Assembly (NCBI GenBank): GCA_026413225.1
Contig: CM048572.1
Location: 7,812,001 to 7,876,000, forward strand
Origin: Otis tarda
Taxonomy: Eukaryota > Chordata > Aves > Otidiformes > Otididae
DNA length: 64,000 nt
Direction of reading: 5' to 3'
In this document: piece after piece, positions 1 through 11,616 of the stretch
Layout of the letters: each line of letters opens with the position of its first letter
How positions within the stretch are numbered: position 1 is the first letter of the stretch
Notes under the pieces: generated by a model
The model's database searches: none
Told to the model about the DNA's origin: nothing
What the model saw: the letters and a program-made list of their open reading frames with translations, nothing else
Translations under genes and position numbers: made by a program

Positions 1-2173
1 TTAAGTATTTATTTCAGTGTAAGCTGGTCCCTTGTGCTTGCTTTTCTCCTGCTTGATAGAAAAGCAGCATGAAAACAATTGCAACGTATGTGTGTGATGG
101 CTAGGTACACAGTATTAAGCCATGAATTATAAAATGTATGACAAGGGTTCTGCACCATGTATTGCAAATGACACACTCCTTCCTTGCCCATGTAACTAGA
201 TTTTAGGTTTCCTCACAGTGACCTTTCTCAGCCAGCCTCACAAAAGCAGAATATCCAGAGTTACCACCTGGGACACTGGAGAAAGAAATCCTTGCAGGAT
301 TTCTCTTCAGCCAGGCCCAGCACAGACATCCTGACCGTCAGGAAATATCAGACTTCTGAACATTTATCCCTAAACCGTCAGCCACTACAAGGGAACAGCC
401 TTGCTGCTGTAGGATAAACACGCAGATCCAGCATGGTTCAGAAACACTGTGGTCTTCTCAAGGACAGCCTCATCTCTTCTCCAAAGCTGAAAGGCAGAAA
501 TTGTCTACAAAGGCCAGAAGCTTCACTTGAATTAAACTCACATAGCTTAAGCTATAGCTTTAGGAGAAAAGCCTACATACCTTAAAAAAAATCCAAATTT
601 AAGGCAAGAGTTTCAAATTTGAAATTCTGATTTCAACAAGTGTTTTAAAATCCACTTGCTGTTAAGAAAATCCCTTCCAAAGCAATGCAATAAAATCGTT
701 TACCTTTTAACTCACTAAAATGTACCATATAACTTTGATTTCTACATGACACTGCAGACCTAGTAATTCAATCTGAAGAAGGAGAATTGACTAGAAACAA
801 AAATTAGCTCCATTAAACACTCTGGTTTAATTATCTAAATTGGATTAAATGAAAGAAGTGAACGGTGTAAATGGACCCTATGGAATGCTCCAGTACCGGG
901 AATTTTAGAATAGCTTTTTTCAGTTACTAACTTGTTACCAGGAAAAACGCTGGATAGATTCCTTTTCCTTTCTAAACAGGTCACCTAAAAGAATGTTTGT
1001 GGTTAGCTGTGCTGTGCACCCTCGCAGTGCTAGCAAACCTTTAGCCTCCTCCTCGCTGCCTTCCTTCTTCCGTAAATTTGCTGCTGAAATACGAACAACT
1101 CCACAACAACTTGTGCAATGGGAGGTTCACCTGGTCGAGAGTCTTTGCGGGTCAATGAACCAGGGAAGCTCCAGGATGAAGAGAAGCAGAGAGGGATACA
1201 GGGAAAAGTGCTTGAACTGATGGCTTCAAACTCAAATAACTCAAGTGCCTCACGGTGAAGTGGGGAGAACCCCAAGAAACAGGGAGCCAGATCTGCTTTC
1301 CTAGAAGGCTCTTCTAGTGTTTCTGCTGTCGTTTCTTTGTTTACAAGCCAACATTTCTGAAGGTGTTTGGGTTGTTTTCAATGGCAATTTCAAATTTTTG
1401 CTTCGTTTTGTCTCTGCCCACTATACTCAGAAAGGCTTGCTTATTTTAACTTAGATGTACCTAGTGTGTTTTATCTCCTTCACTTTCAGTGTAAATATTA
1501 ACACTCCATCTTTATTCAGTGGATGGCATCCAGCAGCAGTAATTGGTGTCAAACCTTCTGTTTCCTTTGATATACCTTCCTGCTTTGAAGATCAAGGTAA
1601 TGCCAGATGAACATAAATTTGAAAACTAGGAGATCTGAGGGTAAAATTTGTTTTTGGCTTAGCAGATTTAGCCATAGAGCTAAGCAATAAACAGAGACAG
1701 GCATTTATCATTTCTCCCATAAGTTGTAGCAAGATGTCATTTGTGCTCCTAAGATACAGATTTTCCCCCTTATTGATCGACTGCAATCATACATCTTTGG
1801 GAATCTTATCAGGCTAAGAAAAACTTCTAAATACGAGTTAACTGTCCTCAGGTATTCAAAGTACTTTTCAGTTGGAAATTACAAAAACTGTGAGATTAAA
1901 TATCTCCAGTGGGGTTTAGAGGATCCTTTTCCTTCTCTAAAGCATACCCTCATCCTGCTAGCATCCACCATCCAACCGCTCAAGGAGCAGTTGTCCACAA
2001 AAAACTGGCTCCAGCTGCTGCTGTCAGGCATGAGCGCTGCATTCGGTGGCACAGGACTCAATCTCAATGTATTGGGAATTCAGGTTATAGAAATCACCAT
2101 CTGTCTGTCTAATGAGGTTTCCTGTCTTGGCCATACTGAACCTCTCGCTTGGCAGCTTTCATATTTCCCACTG
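1..2173. other. Non-coding DNA, no gene recognised
   Basis: Both strands hold only short open frames without recognisable protein character. About 540-880 is AT-rich; the remainder is unremarkable mixed-composition DNA. A small cluster of palindromes inside the AT-rich part is listed separately. No interspersed repeat was recognised. Confidence 0.6.
611..636. repeat. Overlapping palindromes (tttcaaa/tttgaaa)
   Basis: Positions 611-624 are a perfect 14-bp palindrome (tttcaaatttgaaa). Its right half is reused in a second inverted repeat: arms 619-625 and 630-636 with a 4-nt spacer. The three arms could therefore form two mutually exclusive hairpins. In AT-rich DNA this can arise by chance, so no function is assigned. 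Confidence 0.6.
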
Positions 2174-2201
2174 TCAGTGATGAGAGACATCTCATCACTG
2201 A
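2174..2201. repeat. Perfect 12-bp inverted repeat with 4-nt loop
   Basis: Arms 2174-2185 and 2190-2201 are exact reverse complements separated by GACA. This is the longest perfect short-loop hairpin I found in the window. It is too short for a microRNA precursor on its own, and no flanking extension of the pairing was seen. There is no recognisable gene on either side. Confidence 0.8.
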
Positions 2202-5200
2202 AGGATGAGTGCCTGAAGGAAAGGCATTTATACCACCAAGAATGCCTCTAGAGATGCTCTGTGCGTCAGGCAGCCTTTTAACTCGATTCCTGGCCTTTCC
2301 TCCTGCCTTTCCTCTTCCAGGTTCACATCTCTTTAACAAGAAAAGCCAACAGGACAAATCTGGGCTTAAGCAGGAACGATCCGTCTGCAGTGAATGAGGC
2401 TCCAGCTGCTTAGGCAAGCGGTCACTGGAAAAAAGTCCCTGTTGTCCCTGCTCCAGAGCACCGACCCAAAACCTTGCTGCTGTATTGGCTGCTAACTGCT
2501 GCAAAAATGGAAGCAAGCATGGGGAAAGGGCCTCCTCCTGCTGCAGCACTAGTATTCATTATTCCTTAGCAAACACGCAACGTGGCCTTGTGCTGGTGAA
2601 GACTTTTGTACTGGCAATCAAAGAGCTGAGGCTGAACAGGCCCGAGCACCGAAAGGTCCCTAGAGTGCAGGCTTGGACTTGCAGAAGGAACAGGGAGGGG
2701 AAAGTTCAGCGTAGATTTTGTAAGTGCTGCTGAAATGTGCATATTCCTACTGATGGAGCTAACTGTATCCCCTTCTAGGTCTCGCAGCTGGCTTATCTGG
2801 CATACGGTGACTTGTTACGGAGGCTGGGGAAGGCACCTCCAGTATCACTGCAAGCACATCCAGAGCTGCTGAGTTGGATGCCTGATATCTGCAGCAGGTC
2901 CTATAAAACACACAGCTAAAACAATGGAAAAGCTTGTGGCCTAAAATTTGGAGGCACAGGAAAAAGATTTGGAGGCACAAGAGTGAAATGGCTGGCCAGA
3001 AGACTGGCCACGTTGGTGGCAGAAGCAGGTGAGGGAATCCACGTACTTCTGGTGCCACAACCATGAGAGGTGTTCTCCACCGTCCTCGCGTGGGCTCCAC
3101 TGGAGCCTGTAACAGGAGCCCTGACAGGCCAGGACTTACTGAGCAGGTCTCCACAACAGACGATCACAGACACTCCTTAACTCCTCATAAAGCTGACAGG
3201 GTTTAGGACTAGTTTTTCACCACACAACTTTCAGAACATTTCCGCCAACAGATTGCGTGAGAGAAGCTGTGTAGTTCCCATCCTCTTTGCTTCTGTATTT
3301 ACTCCTACATTTCACCTGTAGCAACACACCACAAATTGTGAAATTCCCCATCAGGCACATTTCTAGGTGACTTGCAGTGAGTATTGGATGGGCTCCTAAC
3401 GGCAGCACTGGCCTGCAGTGCAAGTCTTCGTGTGTATGGGCAGGATTCCAGAAAAAAAAAAACTTCTCCGCTAAATTGACTGTTTCACAACACTATTTAT
3501 TGAGTGAATCTCTGGATTGCTGCTACAGTTCCTTTGTGAAAGCTAAATAGCCTAAGGACAGGCAGGGGAAGGTTTTGGATGAATTTTAAGCAGTTGCCGC
3601 GCAGTGATTAGCATGGTTGTACATACGTGCTGGTTATTGCACACGCAAACGAGACAAGCAAGCTGATTACGTGAGTGAGCGTAGCCAGTCTGTGTGCAAC
3701 TGCTGCTTCCTGAGGATGTGCCATGCTTGCAAACCATTAATCCCCACCTGCCCCCCCCAAAAAAACTAGGCAGGGGTCCTCTCAGGAGATACCTACCTGC
3801 ACTGGGCGTGGTCCTGCCTGCTGGGTAGAGTGGCCCCAGAGAATCATCCTTTGTGCTGGTGGGGGAAGAGGGCTCCCACAAAGCAGCCCATCCGTCCAGA
3901 AATTTCCCTTCTCTCTTGAGCTTGTGGCAGCAGCAGTTTGTGGGCCATGAGGTTGTGCATGCCACCCCCCAGGCAGCACAGGGCAGGGACTAACCCAGCA
4001 TTTAGGTTTGGTGATATTTATTGCTTGATTATCTGCTCTTTGCACTGCTAAAGACCCTAACTAAGGTCAAGGCTTAAGACCGGAGACTTTCAAGGCCGTT
4101 AAAATCAATGAGAATTGGCTGACCAAATCCCATAGATGGCTCTAAAATCTCAGTGTAAGCATCTGAGATCTATCTGCTCATGGCAACATACCCTATACTT
4201 TTTCTGTCTTCATACTCAGTAATGAAGCTGATATAGCAGGGAGAAGGGGTGGCGTGTGGGAGAGAGTAGGAGGGTGTTTGAATATAGATTCAGTATTCTT
4301 GGAAATACGATGAGGAAATGGTTATGTAATCAAGAAGTTCAATAATGGTTTTGTCTAATGCGCTTTTTTAGCTCCATCAAGGCCTGCAGAATAAACTTGG
4401 CATCAGGACCAGGTTTCATTCATATGCTCCATTTACTAAGGGATTCTTCCTGCAGCCCCCCCCTACTTCCCCAAGCAAACAATATACTTTGAGTCAGACT
4501 GTCCAGGTCCATCCTGCCATGCCTGTGCCAGCCCCTGTCTCCCTAGGCGCTGAGAAAGCAGAAGCGCAGTGTATTTTGAGCGATATCCCACGTGCTGCAC
4601 AATGCAGAAACAGACGGAGAGTTCCTTAATCTCCTCCCCGCTTCGTTCCGCACGGCAATAACATCTCCTGCTCACAGCAGCTATACATGTCTATAGTATT
4701 TATTGACAGGGACTTGTTTTAGGAAACAGCTCATCACTAGAAAATGCCTGTTCATCCATTAACTGAAAGAGTTCACAGAACGTGGTCACTTCTGAGGTCA
4801 TGTTTCTGACCACTGGCCTTGCAGGATGTTTTTTCTTGAAAATGCTGAGGCCATAATAAAAGGTAATACTTCCCTCTTGGATCATGACAAGGAGTTGAGG
4901 CCAAACTTGAGGACAGAGTTGCAAGGGAAATAAAGAGAACCTTCAATCTGCTTCTTCATGTGGACCTTCAGTCTCCCAAACCCTTAAGTCCCACTGATGC
5001 CTGTGGTGTATAAACCCATGCTGAAGAGTTTTCCCTGGTCTGGCACTTTATATGCCACTTCTGCATTCTACCCCAGAGGGGTCCTTGAGACTTGTTTGCA
5101 GCAGGAGATCTGAGCTCTGGAGGGGTAAGACCCTGCACACACCAGTTCACTCGCATCCCTGCGGTGTGCCCAGTGACTGTGTCCAGTCTATGAGAATGTC

Positions 5201-5353
5201 AACTTCTATGCTCTTCCGTAAGCATTACTGCATAGTATAAAATCCATAAAAACAAAATAAAGATAAAACCATTTATATTTTGCTTTGGAAATACATGAGA
5301 TCCTAATTTTGACACTGCCTGCAAAAGCCCAGATTGAATAATGGTTAATTATT
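2202..5353. other. Non-coding DNA, no gene recognised
   Basis: Mixed composition. Open frames reach about 145 codons on the minus strand (2109-2549 and 3552-3965) but look like chance: no domain, and proline/serine/cysteine-rich low-complexity translations. A C8-A6 homopolymer junction lies near 3753-3766. Nothing else is recognised. Confidence 0.55.
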
Positions 5354-5377
5354 TTATTACAGTTACAGCTGTAATAA
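5354..5377. repeat. 9-bp inverted repeat in AT-rich DNA
   Basis: Arms 5354-5362 and 5369-5377 (ttattacag / ctgtaataa) are perfect reverse complements around a 6-nt spacer that itself repeats 'ttacag'. The surrounding 5330-5420 is AT-rich with several TAAT/ATTA cores and could be a small regulatory element. The evidence is weak. Confidence 0.5.
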
Positions 5378-6720
5378 TTTTATCTGTGGAGGGAGTAAGT
5401 CTGGTTTAAAAGGGATACAATACTTCTGATGATTATATATCAATGCTTCGTCTGCCTACAGGCACCCAGAGAGCTGCAGCTACAACTGCTGCTGACTAAG
5501 CTGAAGTGGGCAGAAAAGTAGCCTTCAGGCATAGCTGCCTGTAAATTCCTTAACGCTGTTAAGAACATGTTTAGTTGTCAGAGAGCTATCAAGCCCCATT
5601 AAATGATAAATGGTGTCAGTCTTCCTTCTGAGTAAAGCCCAGATGCAAACGGTGTGCTGCAGAAGGAAATGATAAACGAATGAAAAAGGCAAACTTCAAA
5701 CGCGCACACTGCCGTTAGACATCAGTGCAGTGACGGTGCTCAGGAGAGGATGAGAGGGGAGCATCTGTCCTACTTCTGCTGCTGCTAGCACGGGGAAATC
5801 AAAAAAAGAAAACAAACGTATGTCACATGGAAGCTTAAGTTTCCCATTTTTCTCCTGGCCTTGCCTTCTGCCCAGGAAGACTGCAACCCCAGCAGCCAGC
5901 ACTACTGCAAGAGATCCAGCCCCGACAGCACCAGACTGACCCAAACCGTATCCGTGTCCTCACTACACGTCCACTTAGACAAACATTCCTGTCATTCTCA
6001 AGCCATAGCAGCATGCTCTGCTCCGGCCTCGTGCCTCAGAATGTGATGCGTGCTCCCAAGGAAGGCTCCAGCCATGGCAGTGCCTGCTCTCCCCATCTCC
6101 CTGCCAGCCTGACCCCAGGGTCTCCCTCATGAGCGCCCGTCTTCCATCATCCTTCCCAGCCCACTACATCTTCATCTTGCTCGTGCATTCCCAGCTGCTG
6201 CACTGCGCAAAACATTGGTCTCAGAAAACAGAAGTGGGGAAAGGCAGTGCGGTATTGCACAGCCTGGTCTTTCTTTAAAAGACAACTAAAGAGACAGACT
6301 CTAATGGTGAACCCCACCCCGACACAACGCACAGAACATCCCAGCTGCTCCTTCAACCCTCTGCACCACAGCAAGTCATTAGCTCTTATCAGGGTCAGAC
6401 TCCAGGCCACCTACCCAGACAAAACCACCCCTCCCTCCAGCCTGGTGCTCCCCTCTCAGCTTCATCTCCCACTCCTGCTATCTGCCTTGTGTTCAGGTAG
6501 ACAATAGTTTGGATTCAGAAAAATAAAAAAAAAAAATTAAAAATTAATGCCTTAACCCTCAGCACTGGTGAACGCTTGGGAACTGCTCTTCAAGACGCTT
6601 TTCTGATTTTACCCTGCACCAGGGAGAGAAAATGCTCGTGATCAACTCCCACCATCCCGAGCAGCATGCTCAGCCTCAGATGCTATTTACAGGGGACGCT
6701 GAGTTTAAAGTGTCGGTGTT
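5378..6720. other. Non-coding DNA, no gene recognised
   Basis: Pyrimidine-rich stretches occur at 6050-6500, and an A-rich homopolymer patch at about 6518-6550. Open frames are short and overlap on both strands with no protein character. No repeat family was recognised. Confidence 0.55.
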
Positions 6721-7010
6721 TGCTGGAGTAGTTGTGGGAGGCTTTTTTAATAATGGCTAAATTCAATCAGGAATGTGCCAAGATAGCATGAAATCAACTA
6801 AATGTAATTAAGCAAAAACTATTAGCTTGATTGCTAAACCAGTCTTCCTCTCATGAATATGCACGAGCATAATTGATATTAATTCTTTTCAACTCTGAGG
6901 CACATTAGTCCTGCCTATTATAGTGTGGGATTTTGTGGAAGACTAAACCAGTTCCACTGCCGCTTTCTCACCAAAAGGTATAATTAGTTTTGCTGCAGGG
7001 AGATTTACCT
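6721..7010. promoter_or_regulatory. Candidate conserved enhancer-like block
   Basis: The block is AT-rich and dense in homeodomain-type ATTA/TAAT cores (for example around 6806-6812, 6870-6882 and 6980-6986). A POU-octamer-like 'tgaatatgcac' lies near 6854-6864. It lacks simple repeats and has no open frame of note. This texture (AT-rich, non-repetitive, motif-dense) is typical of vertebrate developmental conserved non-coding elements. Conservation itself cannot be seen from one sequence, so the call is an inference. Confidence 0.35.
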
Positions 7011-9179
7011 AGTCATTGATACCATTCCGGGTTTGCCACATAGCGAGGAAATTAGAACAGAGCTCAAGTGATGTTTTGTTTGCAAAAATGGTGACCTCTT
7101 TAACATTTTTTCCAGAAACATGTCAGGAGAAGTGGCAAATCTGGTTACCAGCGTCAGCCACACAAATGAAATTATGAAGAGACAGGAAAGCCTGCAGGAA
7201 CAGTAAATCCCCATGGACAGAAGGGCAGTGGCAATATCCTCTCCCTGTTCACTGTCTGACGCTAGCAGGGCCCTGTCACCCAGTGCCCCAGCGTTTCAGG
7301 AGGCTGCTCCCAAGGGCTGATTTCACCTTATCGGGACTGCTGCACCTGGGCTCCTTCTGCGGGTCATGGCAGGCTTCTCCAGCGGGTTTCAGAGGCACTT
7401 GGAATAAGAGCACAACATTTATACTGAGGCACTTCCACTGCCTGACAAGCTGGGGGAGATGTACTCCTTCAGGGAGACAAATCCTCCCGTACCCTGCGTG
7501 CAGCCTTTGTCTGGGCTGCGCAGCATTGCCCATGCACTCACAGCCTGATGTAAGAGAAGCTGCATTGATGAGAAAGCCTTGGGCTCACACAAGGGATTAC
7601 AGCTGTTAATTGTTTATTTCTTGCAAGTAGCCTGCAAAGAAATTGAGTATTAGCACCTCTCTTTTTGCAAAAGAGATGTATGGAGCCCACAGGTGGTGGA
7701 AAACGTCTCTGCAGGATCCATCCAAGCTCTCAGCACCTTCCTAGTTCTTAGTCCTTTATTCTGCTAAAATCTCTTGTTTTCCTGATCGACCTCTCTGCTC
7801 TCCATCACACCCACACTTCTCTTCATGTTCGGTAGGCAGACCTTGTGTCAGACAGAAGGGCTTTGACGCACGGACACGTCCACACATGGGTCCATTCCTC
7901 CCAAGCCTGGGTCTCCAAGGCTTTTCTCTAACTACAGCAGAGCTCAGGGCCCTTGGTGAGGGCTTTGGCACAAACTGAATGGAGTGTTTGAATGTGTTTT
8001 AATCTCAAGCACAGATGGTTCTTCCGTTTGTAAGCACTAAACACTGGATTAGATATCACATATTTAATAAACAGCAACAGCTGTATACAAACCATGTACA
8101 AAGGCAGCTAAAAGCTAATCCTCAGCAATTAACCATTCATATTAGTGTGAGGCCATAGCGAGCGGTAAGTAGATACAGTAGATACAAAATCTGTTTGAAT
8201 ACAAAAGAAAAAGCAGCTATACATCAGCATTTCCACAAGAGAGTTTGATCTCAGCTCAGTAAGACAATTTTGATGCATTCTAGCTATAAATATAAAGGCT
8301 GAAACTGAAGGGGGGAGATGTATACTTGGTTCTTTGTTCTTTGTTTTTTTGGTATTGGGAGGTTGTTGGGTTTTTTAAAAATTCTTTTTAAAAGTCTCTA
8401 CCGAGCTCAGAAAAAGCTCAAACTTTGAAATGCCAGCTGGCAACCTGGGAACACTCACTCCCATGCTTACTGACTTCTGGACACTGACACAACAGTCAGC
8501 CTTTCGAAAGCACAAGAAATAAGCACCAACTCCGCATAGACCTTGGCCTTCCGATAGATTTGAAATCCTTTACAATCGCCTCTCCCATGTTGCTGCATCC
8601 CAGCATGCTCCCAACAGACACTGCGCAGGCAGACCAGCGACAAGATACACATCACGCATCGCAGTCCGTTCTGTCGCTCATCCCCTCCTCGGCACAGACC
8701 TCTGAGATCACCCCACTGCTGTCACCCTCCCAGAGTGGTCACAAGCAGCAGAGACTCATTGATGCTACCGTGGTACCCAAGAAGTACATTTACAAGAACT
8801 TACTTTTTCTTTACTGTGTCTTTTGCAATGCCCAGGGGATTGCAGAAAACCAGAGCTGAACAGAAAAAAAAAAGGAAAAAAAAAGGAAAAAAATGTAGAA
8901 AAAGAAAAAAAAAAAGCTACTTTGTCCATTTGGATAGGGAGCAGAGCTGGTTTTTATACTGTTTCTTGGGGGATTTTGTGTTTTTAGTGGCTCCTTTACT
9001 GACTTTGTTGCCCTTAACCCTAATAAAAGTCACCTGAAACTGTTTGAAAAATGCAGGTGTGCTGCCTTTTAGTGAATGTTTACTGAAGAGAGGGGAGGAG
9101 AGGAGGCCAAGTTTCCTGTAAATGGCAGAGGAACAGTGCCAGGTGGTACATCCTATTTTAATCCATGTGCAGAATAGCG
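7011..9179. other. Non-coding DNA with A-rich tract
   Basis: No gene is recognised. 8040-8420 is AT-rich with an AATAAA on the plus strand near 8064 and a T/G-rich stretch at 8330-8385. Without an identifiable upstream exon these do not establish a transcript end. An A-rich tract at 8864-8916 is listed separately. Confidence 0.5.
8864..8916 (+). repeat. A-rich low-complexity tract
   Basis: About 53 bp of almost pure A interrupted by G, GG and a short tgtag. It could be an eroded retrotransposon poly(A) tail or a simple A-rich slippage tract. No recognisable retrotransposed body lies upstream and no target-site duplication was found, so a simple low-complexity repeat is the safer call. Confidence 0.75.
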
Positions 9180-9520
9180 AAGACCAGCAGTGACGATTAA
9201 GGGAGATGATACACTTTTAGTGCATTTTTCAGTTGGGGTTTTTTTTTTTTTAATTTGGGGTTTCTATGTTAATATAGGATGATGGCACGCTATATACTGG
9301 CTGGCAGGAATTAATCTTGTCACGAATGTACTTCTTTGAAAGGCTGAGCCTTCCTGAGCTCTTAATTTGAGCTGATTTGACTGTCTCATTATCATAGCAG
9401 CAGATTTTGGAATAGCAAAGTTGAACCTTACTTGAACTTGTTGGCTACATTAGCACTGTTTTTCTTTCTCCTCTCCACCTCCATCCATGAATAATAATAC
9501 CCAGCATCACTTTCTTTTTA
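9180..9520. promoter_or_regulatory. AT-rich block next to CpG-rich DNA, possible enhancer
   Basis: An AT-rich, mostly non-repetitive stretch with 'ggaattaatctt', 'cttaatttgagctgatttgac' style ATTA cores and a 13-nt T run at 9239-9251. It directly precedes the CpG-enriched block starting near 9560, an arrangement seen at some regulatory elements. The sequence shows composition only; activity and conservation are inferred. Confidence 0.22.
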
Positions 9521-9559
9521 AATCCTACTGAGGCCTCCTAGTAACTGTTTGCTAAACAA

Positions 9560-10360
9560 ACACACGCTAACATGGCGCGTTGGGGGAGAAGCGCATTAAA
9601 GAGCCTGAGTTTCGTTTGCCAAAGATAGAACTTGTCATTCCAGGGAAACGCGCAGTTCTGATGTCCTGGGAAACTCGGGATTTTCTGGCAGGCATGTGGT
9701 CCCGTTATCTCGCACATCGAGGAGACTGTGAGCACGGCAGCTTTGGGGTTTGCAAAACACATACCGCATGTGGACTGGGGCCAGGTCACTTGTTTTTCGT
9801 GTTTCTGCGCTGAAATTTCATTGCAGTCCAGACCTCGGCCGGGCCCACTGTTTTCCTCTCGAACGCTTGACTCATCCTGCTGTGGCTCCCGAGTCATTGC
9901 AGGGAAGCAGCCCTAGTGTGGTTTGGATATTTCCATTAAGGCTCTGCTTGGCCAGCAGAAAATACCCCGTCCCTCTAAATACGCGTGGGCTGTGACACAG
10001 TGAACTGCTGAGTGCATGGTCCCTGCTGTAGAGGCATCCGTCCTTCCGTCCGCAAGAACTTCCTTTGGGAAGAGAGAGGGATCTGCAGGGGCTGTGCCCG
10101 CGGAGAGGCCCTGCAATCCTGCGCAAGGTCAGACGAAAGCCACCCTGTGGGTTCCTTTAGCTGCTGGATAAAGCTCTGTCTCCGATCAGGTTGCATTATC
10201 CCTAATGAGCTCTGGCAGAGCTTCAGCTCTCTGCTCCTCCATCAAGACAAACTGGTAAGATCCACCTTCCCGAGGGCAGCGCTTAACCCTTTCCACGTCC
10301 GCTTGCTTGCCCCCCGGGAAGGCCAGATGTTGACTGGGTCCTGAACAAGGCAGGGAAATT
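9560..10360. promoter_or_regulatory. CpG-enriched block, candidate orphan CpG island
   Basis: About 30 CpG dinucleotides were counted by hand between 9564 and 10136 in DNA of roughly half G+C. That is an observed/expected ratio near 0.8, whereas most of the window is clearly CpG-depleted. Enrichment continues to about 10360, including tgctcgcggtacc near 10360. Such blocks mark promoters or germline-unmethylated regulatory DNA. No first exon could be identified. A plus-strand GTAAGA splice-donor-like site lies near 10255 but is unsupported. Confidence 0.4.
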
Positions 10361-11589
10361 GCTCGCGGTACCCCAAAATGCTGATTGCTGAACTGGGGGC
10401 TTTACCTCACGGCCTCTCTGCTGCAAGAGCTGATCCCAGGCTCTCCTGGTGCTCTGCACATCTGCAGAAATGGGTGCCTATTTCTGAGCCACCATTTGGC
10501 CTCATCGTGAGTGCAACACAAAATGCCAAAAATCTCCAACAGAGCAAGATTTGCAAAAGATCCCAGCTCCTCTCTAAGCATTAAAACACGGCTTTTAAAT
10601 GCATGCAATACCGGCATCTCTTATTGACAACACTTGTGACCATCATCTGCTGCCCAACACAAGCTGCTGGACCTGGTCTGGTGAGAAGTTGCTCAGCACA
10701 TTTGGAAACGAGACACAGAGGAAGCCCGGCACAGGGAGAAACCCACTGCTGAGGGGGAAAAACAATCCAGCCTAAACTGGGAGTGGTTTAAAGAAGGCAA
10801 AATACTAAGGGAAACCCCCCTCAGCATGCCAGTGAAATAAGTTCTGGGAATAACCTTTCAACGGTTGAAGTCCGGCACAGACAGATGTGAATGAGAGTCC
10901 CTGGTGGCTGAGGGCTCGCCGTGCGTTATGTGGAATGAGCTGGCAATTCCCAAGGCAGCCCTGAAGGGCCCGGCTCATCGGAGGAGCCAGTATTGCCTTA
11001 CTGTTCCCCTTTGCTTCTCAGAGAGGAAAAAGCATCCTCAGGGTAGCAGTACCGGAGCTGTGTGTCCCAATTAACCTGCTGCAGGTGGGGTCAGGCTGCT
11101 CTCTCCTGCGTCCCCTTCAGAGGGCACAAAGCGTGTCTGTTCCCATGGCCACTCTCCCTGGGAAAGAGAGGGGAAGGAAAAAAGGTGCCGCTCTGCATAT
11201 GAGACAGTCCTGCTATTTATGGCGCTGCCCTTCCTGCAGCCTGGCTGAATGGTCAGCCTTTTTTTTTTTTTCCTCTCTCTCATTTCTCTGTCAATTGATT
11301 GCTCGCTGCCAGAGCGTATTATTGGCTTCAAAAGCTTCATTTTCTGGTTCCTGAACTGCTCATCTTCTCCTGGCTCATTGCAGCTACTGGAGGTCAGATT
11401 CCAGTCCCAGAGTCCTTAGGCTGTTTTGGGTTTGACCTTGAGAGCTTCTTTGCACACCCCATCACATGAAAAGCGCCTTTGATTATTTCAGACACATACT
11501 TTAAAAAAAAAAAAATCCTACAGCAATTGGATTTTTATTTCAGTGGTAGGTAGAAACAGGCTGAAAACAAAACATTCCCAGCCAGGTTT

Positions 11590-11616
11590 CAAGAATCCTG
11601 GTGCCTGGGATTCTTG
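11590..11616. repeat. 9-bp inverted repeat, 9-nt loop
   Basis: Arms 11590-11598 (caagaatcc) and 11608-11616 (ggattcttg) are exact reverse complements. A T-G wobble could extend the stem by one pair. No further flanking pairing and no gene context were seen. Confidence 0.6.

Noticed and set aside
8864-8916. A-rich tract as a processed-pseudogene poly(A) tail
   Set aside because: No recognisable gene body upstream and no flanking target-site duplication seen; simple A-rich tract preferred.
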